From the NCBI GenBank assembly GCA_024278215.1, contig JAJRTR010000111.1, positions 59,483 to 123,482 of the forward strand: a DNA stretch of 64,000 nucleotides, given 5' to 3'. The DNA comes from a bacterium (GTDB taxonomy: Bacteria; UBP15; UBA6099; JAJRTR01). The position numbers were made by a program, and so were the translations under genes. Numbering within the stretch: position 1 is the first letter of the stretch; each line of letters starts with the position of its first letter. Below the pieces are notes generated by a model. The model was given only the letters and a program-made list of their open reading frames with translations, had not been told where the DNA came from and ran no database searches. This document shows, in pieces, positions 34,087 through 43,381 of the stretch.

Positions 34087-35247
34087 TCAGCAGACTATCA
34101 AACTGAAAATCGAATTGCTGATGAATGTGTGTTCGGGCGCGAGGCGGTACGAATTCCTGCCTGTAGCAATCACAAGGCCCTGCCGTTCCAACCCGGCGAG
34201 GTCTGTGCCGAGTTCGCTGATCTCGCGATGGGAGAAGGCGTCCGTGAAACGGTCGAGCTCGACGCCGGCTGTTGTGCGCAGCGCCATGACGGCGAGTTCG
34301 CGGAGCGCGCGGCGCGCGGCGAGCCTCTCGCCGCCCTCGCGCGGCAGCCGGCCGGCCCTGATCCTGCCGACATAAGTTTTCATGTCGGACACGTTTTTAT
34401 ATCTCGAGCCGTCGACGTACGATGAAGCGGCGAGTCCCGCGCCGATGTATTCCACGGCGGTCCAGTAGGTGAGGTTGTGGCGGCACTCGCGGCCCGGCGC
34501 TGCAAAGTTTGAAATTTCATACCTTTTATAGCCGGCGTTTTCGAGCTTTTCAAGCGCCGCATAGTACATGTCGGCCTGTAACTCGGTATCGGGCTCCGGG
34601 AATTCACCGGATTGAATCGACTGCCGTAAAGGTGTTCCAGGCGGTATTTCGAGGCAGTAGATTGAGATGTGATCGGCGGAAAGAGTTATTGCGCGGTCGA
34701 GTGTTATAAGCCAGTGAGACGCAGTCTGTCCGGGCAGTCCGTAGATCAGGTCGAGAGCGACCGCGCCGAACCCGGCGGCGGTCGCCGCGTGCACGAAACG
34801 CTCAGCATCCGCTGAAGTGTGCAGCCTTCCAAGCAGCGCGAGTTCTCTGTCGTCGAGAGATTGAACACCGATTGATAACCTGTTGATCCCGGCGGCGTGA
34901 ATCTGCGAAAACCATTCGGCGGGTTTTGTGACGGAACCGGGATTCGCTTCGATGGAAACTTCCGCGCCGTCTTCTATGCCGAACAGGTCTTTGACACAAT
35001 CTATTATGGTTTTTATTTCCCTGTTGCGCATAAGCGAAGGGGTGCCGCCGCCGAAAAAGATTGTACTGAAACTTCGGCCTCTGAATTCATGCGAAAAGGA
35101 AAGCAGTCGAAGTTCATGTGAGAGCGCGTTGATGTATGCGGTTATTTCCTTACGGGACGCCGCGGGTGAAGAAACGAAATCGCAGTATGCGCATTTCCTT
35201 ATGCAGAAAGGGAAGTGGATGTAAAGAGATAATGGCGGCGTGTTCAT
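34087..35247 (-). CDS. hemW: HemW-family radical SAM protein (coproporphyrinogen oxidase-like, heme chaperone)
   Basis: A 386-residue radical SAM protein. The cluster motif CIRKCAYCDF (C-x3-C-x2-C) follows SLYIHFPF, and IFFGGGTPSLM, SIEANPGSV, RLSIGVQSLDD, LDLIYGLPGQT and the C-terminal HNLTYW are diagnostic of HemN/HemW. The HNxxYW motif together with the HemW-type cysteine spacing favours the heme chaperone HemW over true HemN. It lies just downstream of lepA in transcription order (44 bp gap), an arrangement also found in Bacillus where lepA precedes hemW. Confidence 0.92.
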   Translation of the reverse strand: MNTPPLSLYIHFPFCIRKCAYCDFVSSPAASRKEITAYINALSHELRLLSFSHEFRGRSFSTIFFGGGTPSLMRNREIKTIIDCVKDLFGIEDGAEVSIEANPGSVTKPAEWFSQIHAAGINRLSIGVQSLDDRELALLGRLHTSADAERFVHAATAAGFGAVALDLIYGLPGQTASHWLITLDRAITLSADHISIYCLEIPPGTPLRQSIQSGEFPEPDTELQADMYYAALEKLENAGYKRYEISNFAAPGRECRHNLTYWTAVEYIGAGLAASSYVDGSRYKNVSDMKTYVGRIRAGRLPREGGERLAARRALRELAVMALRTTAGVELDRFTDAFSHREISELGTDLAGLERQGLVIATGRNSYRLAPEHTFISNSIFSLIVC

Positions 35248-35291
35248 ATCGTAATAATTACTGAACTACTGTGTTTGTTAAATGTATTGTG

Positions 35292-37106
35292 TTATTTTTT
35301 TTCAACTTCGAGAATTGAAAGGAATGCTTCCTGCGGGATATCGACATTGCCGACGCTTTTCATGCGTTTTTTACCTTCCTTCTGCTTCTCGAGCAGTTTG
35401 CGTTTACGGGTGATGTCGCCGCCGTAGCATTTGGCGGTAACATTTTTGCGGATGGCCGGAATAGTCTCGCGCGAGATAATCCTGCTGCCGACAGCCGCCT
35501 GGAGTGGCACCTGGAACATGTGGCGGGGGATCAGCTTGCGGAGCTTCTCGACGATGCGGCGGCCCTTGTGATAGGCGGATTCGCTGTGGACTATCATGCT
35601 GAGCGAATCGACTTTCTTTTCACCCACGAGTATATCCAGCTTGCAGAGTTTCGAGGGCCGGTACGAGTCGTATTGATAGTCCAGAGATGCGAAACCTCGC
35701 GAGCACGACTTGAGCTTGTCGAAGAAATCGAATATCACTTCGCTCAGCGGGATGAGATAAACGATCTTGACGCGCATCTCGGATATGTAATCCATCGAAA
35801 CGAATTCACCCCGCTTGTCTTTTGCCAGTTCCATCACCGGGCCGATGTATTCCTCGGGCGTGAGAATCTGCGCGCGGACAAACGGCTCCTCGATCTTATC
35901 GATTTTTACATTTTCCGGGTACTCGCTCGGGTTCTTGATTTCGATGGGTTCCTCGCCGTAGACAGTCACCCTGTACATGACGGTGGGAGCGGTGGCGACG
36001 AGGCTGATGTCGTACTCGCGTTCGAGCCGCTCCTGGATGATGTCCATGTGGAAGAGTCCGAGGAAGCCGCAGCGGAACCCGAATCCGAGAACCGCGGACG
36101 ATTCCGGTTCGTAGACGAGTGCGGAGTCGTTGAGCGCGAGTTTTTCGAGCGCGTCGCGCAGGTCTTCATATTTGTCGCTGTCTGTTGAGAAGTAGCCGCA
36201 GTATACCATCGGCTGAATGCCGCGGTAACCCGGCAGAGGTTCCAGTGCCGGGTTCGCCGCGTCGGTCACAGTGTCGCCGACTTTGAGTTCTTTTATATTT
36301 TTCACGCCCGCGATCACGTAGCCGACATCACCCGACTCGAGCTTTTCGCAGGGTGTCATGTCCGGCGCGAAAACGCCTACTTCGTTTACTTCGCAGTCCC
36401 GCCCGGCCGCCATGAAGTTTATAGTCGAGCCGGCCCGGATGACACCTGTGAACATGCGCACATAGGCGATGGCGCCGCGATATTTATCATAATGCGAATC
36501 GAATATGAGACCCCGCGCGAGCCCCTTTTCGATCTTCGGCGGCGGCACATATTTCACAATCGCCTCCATGAGCTCACTGATGCCGATACCCTCTTTTGCG
36601 CTTACGAGCACCGCATTGTCGCTGTCTATGCCGAGAACCAGTTCGAGTTCGTCCTTCACGCGCTGCGGGTCGGCGGTGGGGAGGTCGATTTTGTTTATCA
36701 CCGGAACGATCACAAGGTCGTTTTCCTGAGCGAGGTGGAAGTTGGCCACAGTCTGCGCTTCGACGCCCTGGGCGGCGTCCACGACGAGCAACACACCTTC
36801 GCAGGCAGCCAGGCTGCGCGACACTTCGTAGGAGAAGTCGACGTGCCCCGGCGTGTCGATGAGATTAAGACGATAACAGTTACCGTCGTCGGCTTTGTAA
36901 TCTATGCGGACCGCCTGGAGTTTCACAGTTACACCGCGCTCGCGCTCGACCTCGAGCCGGTCGAGATACTGAGGCCGGAACGCGCGCGAATCCACCGAAT
37001 TCGTCATCTGAAGGATACGGTCAGCCAGCGTTGATTTGCCGTGGTCGACATGCGCTATTATCGAAAAATTTCTTATATTATCTCTGCTTACATTGTTTGA
37101 CAGCAT
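35292..37106 (-). CDS. lepA: Elongation factor 4
   Basis: A 604-residue ribosome-binding GTPase. G1 motif AHVDHGKS, effector region RERGVTVK, G3 DTPGH, G4 NKID and G5 SAKEG are in place, followed by domains II-III and the LepA-specific C-terminal domain ([44 protein letters not shown]). EF4 acts on stalled or mistranslocated ribosomes. I chose ATG 37106 ([19 protein letters not shown]) with GGCGGAG upstream; 10 more codons are open before it. The gene leads a lepA-hemW unit. Confidence 0.96.
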   Translation of the reverse strand: MLSNNVSRDNIRNFSIIAHVDHGKSTLADRILQMTNSVDSRAFRPQYLDRLEVERERGVTVKLQAVRIDYKADDGNCYRLNLIDTPGHVDFSYEVSRSLAACEGVLLVVDAAQGVEAQTVANFHLAQENDLVIVPVINKIDLPTADPQRVKDELELVLGIDSDNAVLVSAKEGIGISELMEAIVKYVPPPKIEKGLARGLIFDSHYDKYRGAIAYVRMFTGVIRAGSTINFMAAGRDCEVNEVGVFAPDMTPCEKLESGDVGYVIAGVKNIKELKVGDTVTDAANPALEPLPGYRGIQPMVYCGYFSTDSDKYEDLRDALEKLALNDSALVYEPESSAVLGFGFRCGFLGLFHMDIIQERLEREYDISLVATAPTVMYRVTVYGEEPIEIKNPSEYPENVKIDKIEEPFVRAQILTPEEYIGPVMELAKDKRGEFVSMDYISEMRVKIVYLIPLSEVIFDFFDKLKSCSRGFASLDYQYDSYRPSKLCKLDILVGEKKVDSLSMIVHSESAYHKGRRIVEKLRKLIPRHMFQVPLQAAVGSRIISRETIPAIRKNVTAKCYGGDITRKRKLLEKQKEGKKRMKSVGNVDIPQEAFLSILEVEKK

Positions 37107-37215
37107 TATGTTCTCCGCCCCGCGCGGGGCTATCACCCGAATTGTTTAAAAATGCGGACGATATATTCCAACGATGGATTATGGGCGTTTGGAGGTCGGT
37201 TTTCAAGTAATATGG

Positions 37216-38880
37216 TTAGTCGGAAGGTTTATCTGACGGCGTTTTTCTGCCGAATCGGGTTTTGACCATGTCGACGACTTCGTCGATTTCTTTGATCCTG
37301 AAGATTTTGCCCGCGCCGAGATAAACCACTGCTCCCGTGCTGCCGCCTGCGAGCAGCCTGACGATGGGATCGAAACCGACGAGCGCATGGTCGACAAACC
37401 AGCAGGCCGCCGCCATGGGAACCGCCGCCGCGCTGACACGTGCAAGCGACATCACTATGGGCGCCAGACTCAGACCGGGCACGCGCCGCCTCAGCAGCGC
37501 CGTCAGAGTGACGAAATTGAATAGCGTACCTATCGACACCGACAGCGCCACGCCGCCGTACGACAGTCCTTTCAGGGCGACGCCGAGATAGAAAAACGGC
37601 GATATTCTGCAAACCAGCAGTAGCGGTTTCAGTACAATGAGCGTCTCCGCCGCCATTCTGCTTTCGACTATCCCCATGCTGAAGGGGACCGAGATGAAAA
37701 GAACGCTGAAGACGCCGACCAGGAACGGTGTGCGCGTGTCCTGCATCGAGTAGAAACCCCGGCTGACGATAGTAAGTGCAGTGTGGCCGGGCAGCCCGAC
37801 GGCGTAGAAGGCGAGAGCGAATGCCGTCGCGCGGCAGTCTGCGACAGTGAATTCGCCGCCGCCGAACAATACCCTCGTTATCGGCTCGCCGAGCACGAGG
37901 AACGCGACCATCGAGGGCAGCGCGAAAGCGAATGTGGTGTTCACGCCGCGCGTGAGAGTCGACCTGAATTCCGCCATCTTTCCGCCGCCCGCCTGCCGCG
38001 ACAACGTCGGGAATATCGCCATCGATATGGCGTTTCCGAATATCCCCAGGGGCAGCAGCAGAAGCCGTACACCGCCCGAAAGTGCGCTCACCGCCCCTTC
38101 GCCCATCAGCGAACCGAATGTGTTTGGAAGTATCAGCAGATTCACCTGTGAAACGGATAGCCCGAGCATGGCGGGCAGGAACAGCTTCAGCATTTTTTTC
38201 ACAGCCGGGTTGCCCGCGCCTATCGTGGGGATGTATCGCACACCCTTCGCGTATATCACCGGCGCCTGCACGAGAAGCATCGAGAACGCACCCGCCAGCA
38301 CACCGTAGGCGAGGCTGCGGATCCCGTATATCTCGTGAAAAAGCACCGCCGCGGTAATTATGCCGATGTTGTGCATGCACCATGCGATGGCCGGGGCGGC
38401 GAAGTGGTCGTGCGCGTTCAATATGCCGTTGAATAATGCCGACAGCGACGTCAGCACAACCATCGGAAATATTATCCTGATGATGGTGACGCACAACTCG
38501 AAGGTCTTCGGGTCGTCTTTGAATCCGGGCACGAGCACCGACGCGAGCTGCGGCGCGAAAATCATGCCCAGCATGACACAGACACCTACGAAAAGTACTG
38601 TGATGGTCGCGATGGCCGAGGCCAGCGAGTGCGCGTCTTTTTCTTTGCCCTTCTGCAGGAGTTCCGAGTAGACGGGGATGAAAGCGACGGTCATCGCGCC
38701 GCCGGAAGCGAGAATATAGAGCAGGTCGGAAACAGCGAACGCGCCGAAAAAGGCGTCCGTCTCGTAGCCGCGACCAAAGTAGTAGAATATGGTTTTATAG
38801 CGGATATACCCTAACAGGCGGCTGACGATCATGCCGCCCATTACGATGGCTGCCGCTTTTTTTACGCTTCCGGTTGTCAA
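37216..38880 (-). CDS. murJ: Lipid II flippase MurJ
   Basis: A 554-residue integral inner-membrane protein of the MurJ/MviN family (MOP superfamily), translocating lipid II for peptidoglycan synthesis. About 14 hydrophobic segments are visible; family motifs include SRLLGYIRYKTIFYYFG near the N terminus, AFIPVYSE, NGILNAHDHFAAPA, and the central RLLLLPLGIFGNAISMAIFPTLSRQA. The start appears to be TTG at 38880, preceded by GAGG; no upstream ATG exists in frame, and the first internal ATGs would cut into the first membrane helix. It is followed by lepA 110 bp downstream. Confidence 0.93.
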   Translation of the reverse strand: MTTGSVKKAAAIVMGGMIVSRLLGYIRYKTIFYYFGRGYETDAFFGAFAVSDLLYILASGGAMTVAFIPVYSELLQKGKEKDAHSLASAIATITVLFVGVCVMLGMIFAPQLASVLVPGFKDDPKTFELCVTIIRIIFPMVVLTSLSALFNGILNAHDHFAAPAIAWCMHNIGIITAAVLFHEIYGIRSLAYGVLAGAFSMLLVQAPVIYAKGVRYIPTIGAGNPAVKKMLKLFLPAMLGLSVSQVNLLILPNTFGSLMGEGAVSALSGGVRLLLLPLGIFGNAISMAIFPTLSRQAGGGKMAEFRSTLTRGVNTTFAFALPSMVAFLVLGEPITRVLFGGGEFTVADCRATAFALAFYAVGLPGHTALTIVSRGFYSMQDTRTPFLVGVFSVLFISVPFSMGIVESRMAAETLIVLKPLLLVCRISPFFYLGVALKGLSYGGVALSVSIGTLFNFVTLTALLRRRVPGLSLAPIVMSLARVSAAAVPMAAACWFVDHALVGFDPIVRLLAGGSTGAVVYLGAGKIFRIKEIDEVVDMVKTRFGRKTPSDKPSD

Positions 38881-38926
38881 ATATCTGTTTGCCTCGTTTG
38901 ACTTCGATAGCTGCTACCTGTCATGT

Positions 38927-38972
38927 AGCCAATCGCAAAATACGATTCGGCCGTGGTCGGCTGCAATTGGCT
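38927..38972 (-). repeat. Short palindromic element, copy F (46 bp)
   Basis: AGCCAATCGCA at the left and TGCAATTGGCT at the right, with GATTCGGCCGTGGTCGGC between them. It matches copy E and the reverse complement of the right end of copies A and B. It lies in the 244-bp gap between murJ and the M28 peptidase gene. Confidence 0.7.
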
Positions 38973-39124
38973 CAATGACGATGGCTTTGCCGAAAAGTTT
39001 TCATTGCTTACTGCCATACGTACGAAAACACCTGTCGCTATTGTAATAATCTCCATTTTCGCAACAAGTTAATTGTCAGGAATCATGATTGCGGCTGCGG
39101 AGTTGGCGCGTCGCAGGGACCGGG

Positions 39125-40327
39125 TCAGGCGTCGTTGTCTATGCGCCGAAGCATGTCGATGGCCATCTGGAGAGAAACGGCGAGTGATTCGGGCCTGATG
39201 TGCTCGATTGTGTCGTAGCGCGTGTGGTAGTTGGGCACGAGCTTACTGGTGTCCTGGCACAATAAGGTAGTGCAGCTTATGCCCCTGCGTGAAAATTCCG
39301 TGCCGTCGGACGCGCCGAGTGGGATGTTTGTAGTGATGAGCGGCCACTTGTGATCCCGCGCTATATCCTGTGCCATCTTTATAAGATACGGGTCGTGCTT
39401 CGCGCCCGTGCAGATTTCGCGGGTAATGACCGATAGGAACTTTTCGTCGTAGATGCCGTCGAATATCACGGCGTGTGTTTTCACGGCTTTTAGTTCTTCG
39501 AGGTGTTTTTTTACATAGGCGCGCGCGCCGCGCAGTCCGCCTTCTTCACATGAAGCGCCGTAGAGAACGACTTCCGTGTTCTCGGGGAAGAATTCACCGT
39601 TCGACTTCGCGTCGGCCAGATACCTGCCCAGCCCGGCGGCGATACTCACGCCCGCCATGTCGTCCATAGCGCCCGGCACAGGCACATAAGTGTGGAAGAA
39701 GAGAAACAGAGCGGCGACGGGATAGAAACCCATGCAGACAAAGCCGAGTACGGTATAGACATGCGCGTCCGCGCCGCCCGTGAAGTACGCTATCGTCTTC
39801 GCCGTGCAGACGCCCGCCGTGAATAAAATTCCGAGCACTCCCACGATCATGACCGGTATCGCCGCGTTCTTTAGAAACAGCCAGAGATTGAATTCATAAG
39901 CCGAGTCGATGTGGCCGCACACTATCAGACGCTTTCGGACCTCTCCGCGCGGCTTGATCGTCCCCAGTACATTTTCCCCTTCCCGCTCGGGAAAGAGGAA
40001 ATCGAGATATTCTTTATACCTGACGAATTCGAATATGAAAATGCTTGTCGCGAAGAGAGCGAACACTGCCGCCGCGGGCGGGAAAAACCAGTAGAACACT
40101 AACGCCAGAAGGAACGAGCCTACAAGCATGGGGAAAAAACCAAGGAACGCCGTCGGGTGGCAGGTGTATTTTTCGAGATCGACGCGGTCGCATACCGGCT
40201 TCCATTCGTCGGCCATGAAATGTGCCAGTTTTCGCTCCGCGTCGCTGCACGACTCGCGCGGCCCGATGTCTCGAATCACTCTGTCGATGAGTTTGTACAT
40301 GTAGTCCTTATATTTGTCTGCGATCAT
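39125..40327 (-). CDS. M28-family zinc peptidase with membrane segments
   Basis: A 400-residue protein whose peptidase motifs match family M28 (aminopeptidase Y-like, co-catalytic zinc): CGHIDSAYE (His139), PGAMDDMAGVS (Asp222), SCEEGGLRGARAY, and a late FDGIYD and YHTRYDTIEH. Two hydrophobic helices lie before the first zinc ligand (about 61-82, 84-102) and two more between the first and second ligands (about 155-175, 190-212). The zinc ligands are thus split by a membrane hairpin, unusual for this family. Start at ATG 40327 with AGGAA upstream. Substrate unknown; a membrane-proximal aminopeptidase is likely. It stands alone between element F and the direct repeats flanking hicBA. Confidence 0.85.
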   Translation of the reverse strand: MIADKYKDYMYKLIDRVIRDIGPRESCSDAERKLAHFMADEWKPVCDRVDLEKYTCHPTAFLGFFPMLVGSFLLALVFYWFFPPAAAVFALFATSIFIFEFVRYKEYLDFLFPEREGENVLGTIKPRGEVRKRLIVCGHIDSAYEFNLWLFLKNAAIPVMIVGVLGILFTAGVCTAKTIAYFTGGADAHVYTVLGFVCMGFYPVAALFLFFHTYVPVPGAMDDMAGVSIAAGLGRYLADAKSNGEFFPENTEVVLYGASCEEGGLRGARAYVKKHLEELKAVKTHAVIFDGIYDEKFLSVITREICTGAKHDPYLIKMAQDIARDHKWPLITTNIPLGASDGTEFSRRGISCTTLLCQDTSKLVPNYHTRYDTIEHIRPESLAVSLQMAIDMLRRIDNDA

Positions 40328-40412
40328 AAAAGGTTCCTCGAATGAATTCCGCCGCAGGAGTTCACAAGGTGCAGCGGGCCACGTAAATTAATAGTATGCA
40401 GACTGTATAAAG

Positions 40413-40435
40413 GCAAGTTGCGGCGATTTCAACAT
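40413..40435 (+). repeat. 23-bp direct repeat, left copy flanking hicBA
   Basis: Begins GCAAGTTGCGGCGATTTC and ends ACAT. The other copy is at 41032-41054 with one mismatch. The pair brackets the HicB-HicA module and about 90 bp of sequence on its right. Confidence 0.8.
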
Positions 40436-40478
40436 GAGATATGCCGCCTGCACCTCCATAGATGCACATACGCAGCTA

Positions 40479-40525
40479 TTGCCATAATCCGGTCGCATAC
40501 GTATACTGGAAATGAGATCATCTCA
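40479..40525 (+). promoter_or_regulatory. Predicted hicBA promoter and operator
   Basis: TTGCCA (40479-40484), 17-bp spacer, TATACT (40502-40507), then an inverted repeat TGAGAT-C-ATCTCA at 40513-40525, just before the ribosome site. Antitoxins of this family usually repress their own promoter, so the palindrome is a good operator candidate. Confidence 0.55.
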
Positions 40526-40538
40526 GCAGGAGGACCGG

Positions 40539-40742
40539 ATGAAAATAAAAGTAGTTGTGCATGAAGCTGAAGAAGGCGGCTACTGGGCCGAAGTTCCGGC
40601 AATCCCCGGTTGCGCCACTCAGGGTGATACTTTTGAGGAACTCCTCCAGAACCTGTATGAAGCAATCGAGGGCTGCCTGTCTATTGATATTGACTTGCCT
40701 GAGAATGTGGACAGGAGTCGAATATTCGAGATTGCTGTATGA
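40539..40742 (+). CDS. hicB: HicB-family antitoxin
   Basis: A 67-residue HicB-like protein with the partial RNase H-type fold: MKIKVVVHEAEEGGYWAEVPAIPGCATQGDTFEE matches the family opening across strand 1 to helix 1, and NLYEAIEGCL is the usual helix. It lacks a separate C-terminal DNA-binding domain, so DNA binding may depend on the complex. A strong ribosome site (AGGAGG) precedes ATG 40539. Its stop overlaps the hicA start by 4 bp (ATGA), as expected for a tightly coupled toxin-antitoxin pair. Antitoxin-first order is the reverse of the E. coli hicA-hicB order but common elsewhere. Confidence 0.88.
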   Translation: MKIKVVVHEAEEGGYWAEVPAIPGCATQGDTFEELLQNLYEAIEGCLSIDIDLPENVDRSRIFEIAV

Positions 40743-40945
40743 AGGCTGTAACAGGAAAAGATTTTGCCGGAGCGCTGGAGCGTAATGGCTGGGAATTATT
40801 GAGGGTGAAAGGTAGTCATCATATTTATGGAAAGAAAGATAATAACGTACGAATATCGGTTCCGATACATGGTAACAAATCTTTGAAAAAGGGCCTTATA
40901 AATCATTTTCTTAAAATGGCGGGGTTGGAAGAAAAAGACATCTGA
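40739..40945 (+). CDS. hicA: HicA-family mRNA interferase toxin
   Basis: A 68-residue protein with the HicA double-stranded-RNA-binding-like fold. It has GKDFAGALERNGWELLRVKGSHHIYG, in which the histidine of GSHHIY is the catalytic residue of characterised HicA toxins, and the closing VPIHGNKSLKKGLINHFLKMAGL. It should cleave mRNA and arrest growth when HicB is lost. Translation is coupled to hicB. All family landmarks are intact, so an active module is expected. Confidence 0.9.
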   Translation: MKAVTGKDFAGALERNGWELLRVKGSHHIYGKKDNNVRISVPIHGNKSLKKGLINHFLKMAGLEEKDI

Positions 40946-41031
40946 AAACAAATCCACTGATTTTTAATCTCATTATTAGCATTTCTTAACCACCACTGCG
41001 CAGGATTTCAGTCGCAATATATTAAATCGTT

Positions 41032-41054
41032 GCAAGTTGCGGCGATTTCGACAT
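41032..41054 (+). repeat. 23-bp direct repeat, right copy flanking hicBA
   Basis: Second copy of the repeat at 40413-40435 (22 of 23 bases identical). The spacing between copies is 619 bp. Confidence 0.8.
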
Positions 41055-41152
41055 TTAAAACAGTGAACGGTTTATTTGAAAAATAATGTTTGTATTCTCT
41101 GCGCTTCATTAAAATATAAAGTATCTGTACTTTGTAAATATGGAGATGCGTC

Positions 41153-43219
41153 ATGACGAAGAAAAAAAACAAGATAAACAAAAACATCAAACTGCCTGAA
41201 CTGCATTTCGGCAGCGAAATATGCAGCGACCCGGCCCGTGCCTGCGAACTCGAATGGCTCGAGACCAACGGAATCGGCGGTTTCGCCGCTTCGAGCATAC
41301 TCGGGATGAATACACGCAGGTATCACGGCCTGCTCGTGGCGGCGCTCGACCCGCCTTCGGGCCGCATGGTCGTCCTGTCGAAAATAGATGAGACGGTGCG
41401 GGCAGGCGACGACACGCTTGAACTGGCCACCAACCGGTATCCCGGCACTCTCGCGCCGCATGGATACGAACATATCGACTCCTTCAATCTCGATCCGTTC
41501 CCCCGATGGGTCTTTCGCGTGAAAGACTACCTGCTCGAAAAAACCGTTCTGTTGCTCAGGGGCTGCAATGCCGTCGCCGTAAGGTATCGCTGGCTGGACG
41601 CCGCGCGCAGGCCGCTATCGTTGCGCCCCGAAGGTTTTGAAATCTCGATGAGGCCGTTCGTCGCGTTCAGGGACTACCACCAGCTTATGCGCCGTAACCC
41701 GTATCACGAACCGGTGTTGTCAGGCGACGACGCCGGCGGCAGGGTTACGATGTCGCCGCGCTTCGAGGTTCCGGGTCTCTCGGCAATAATGCAGGGGCTC
41801 GAATACAGCGACAACCCCGTGTGGTACTACAACTTCGAATACGAGGTCGAGCGGAGGCGCGGACTCGACTACCAGGAGGACCTCGTGTCGCCGATAGTGT
41901 TGTCGGCAATCGGCGATTCCGCCGCGCATGTGCTGCTCTTCGCGATGGGAAACGAAACGCAACATTTGCTCGAAAGCAACACCGGCCAATCGCTGTCGGA
42001 GTTCTTTGACAGGCGCGCACGGGCTGAAAAGGAATATCGCGCGGGTCTTATCAGGGTATTCGACAAGCCGAAGGGAGCGACGAAAAGGATGTTGATCTCG
42101 GCGGACGCTTTCATTGTCGATCGCAAAGGCGGCGGCAAGTCCATACTGGCGGGCTATCCCTGGTTCACCGACTGGGGCCGCGACGCGATGATCGCTCTGC
42201 CGGGACTCACGCTCGCCACGGGCCGCTACGGTATCGCCCGCGACGTGCTGGCCACTTTCGCGTCGCACATCCACGACGGGCTCGTCCCTAACAGGTTCCC
42301 CGACAGCGGCGGCGCACCGGCCTACAACACGGTGGACGCATCTCTGTGGTATGTGATGGCGGTCGACTCGTATACACGCGCAACAAAGGATTTTCAATTC
42401 ATAAAGGATTCGCTCTGGGACGCGCTCGAAAACATATTACGTTGCTACAGAGAAGGTACTCATAACAATATCCACATGTCGGACGACGGCCTGATATGGG
42501 CGGGCGACCCGACAACGCAACTTACGTGGATGGACGCCAAGGTCGGCGACTGGGTATGCACACCGCGCCACGGCAAGGCGGTCGAGATCAACGCCCTGTG
42601 GTACAATGCGCTTCGTGTTATGGAGCGGCTTGCGGGCCGGGTCGGCGCGGACGGAGCACCTTACAGGAAACTGGCGAGGAAGGTCGGTCGTGAATTCTCG
42701 AAACAGTTCTGGAACCGCGAGGCAGGCTGTCTTTTCGACGTGATAAACGAAAACGGGCCTGACGACGCGGTGCGCCCGAACCAGATATTCGCGCTGTCGC
42801 TGCCGCGCGCGATGCTGCCGGCGGGCAAGCGCGCTAGTGTGCTCGATGTCGTCGAGAAACGGCTGCTCACACCGCGTGGACTGCGCAGTCTCGCGCCCGA
42901 ACATTCACTATATCGCGGCACATACGACGGCGATGTGACGGCGCGCGACGGCGCGTATCATAACGGCACGGTATGGGCCTGGCTGATGGGGCCTTATATC
43001 TCCGCGCTGCTGAATGTCAGGGGGAAAAACCCGGCGACGCTGAAAAAGGCAAAAACGCTGATCGCTGGAATGGAAAAACATATCGTCGAGGAAGCGGGGC
43101 TCAATCACGTGTCCGAGATATTCGACGGCGACGTCCCGCACACGCCGCGCGGCTGCTTCGCGCAGGCATGGAGCGTCGCGGAACTTCTGAGAGTGAAAAA
43201 GGAATTACACATAATTTGA
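41153..43219 (+). CDS. Glycogen debranching enzyme (GDE family)
   Basis: A 688-residue protein with the bacterial GDE_N domain (ELEWLETNGIGGFAASSILGMNTRRYHGLLVAAL) and the GDE_C (alpha/alpha)6-barrel domain, including GYPWFTDWGRDAMIALPGL, VPNRFPDSGGAPAYNTVDASLWY, LTWMDAKVGDWVCTPRHGKAVEINALWYNAL and the C-terminal YHNGTVWAWLMGPY. Such enzymes act on alpha-1,6 branches of glycogen and related glucans in the cytoplasm. Length is normal. GGAG precedes the ATG. The gene stands alone; no glg genes are adjacent in this window. Confidence 0.92.
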   Translation: MTKKKNKINKNIKLPELHFGSEICSDPARACELEWLETNGIGGFAASSILGMNTRRYHGLLVAALDPPSGRMVVLSKIDETVRAGDDTLELATNRYPGTLAPHGYEHIDSFNLDPFPRWVFRVKDYLLEKTVLLLRGCNAVAVRYRWLDAARRPLSLRPEGFEISMRPFVAFRDYHQLMRRNPYHEPVLSGDDAGGRVTMSPRFEVPGLSAIMQGLEYSDNPVWYYNFEYEVERRRGLDYQEDLVSPIVLSAIGDSAAHVLLFAMGNETQHLLESNTGQSLSEFFDRRARAEKEYRAGLIRVFDKPKGATKRMLISADAFIVDRKGGGKSILAGYPWFTDWGRDAMIALPGLTLATGRYGIARDVLATFASHIHDGLVPNRFPDSGGAPAYNTVDASLWYVMAVDSYTRATKDFQFIKDSLWDALENILRCYREGTHNNIHMSDDGLIWAGDPTTQLTWMDAKVGDWVCTPRHGKAVEINALWYNALRVMERLAGRVGADGAPYRKLARKVGREFSKQFWNREAGCLFDVINENGPDDAVRPNQIFALSLPRAMLPAGKRASVLDVVEKRLLTPRGLRSLAPEHSLYRGTYDGDVTARDGAYHNGTVWAWLMGPYISALLNVRGKNPATLKKAKTLIAGMEKHIVEEAGLNHVSEIFDGDVPHTPRGCFAQAWSVAELLRVKKELHII

Positions 43220-43381
43220 TTCATGTGCAATAAACCGCGATTGACATTCGGCGACATATAATAAGCAGCGGCGGCGGCGGACTCATGCAGGGCGTTATTG
43301 TGCATTTCCGCCGACTTTCGCGACAATGGCCGGGCTGGGAAGCAGTATTGCACACGAATCATGATTTGAGGAGCAAATGTT

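Noticed and set aside
40467-40500. Another relic of the palindromic element family near the hicBA promoter
   Set aside because: Only ACGCAGCTAT and scattered bases agree with the right half of copy A, without terminal repeats. Too weak to call.
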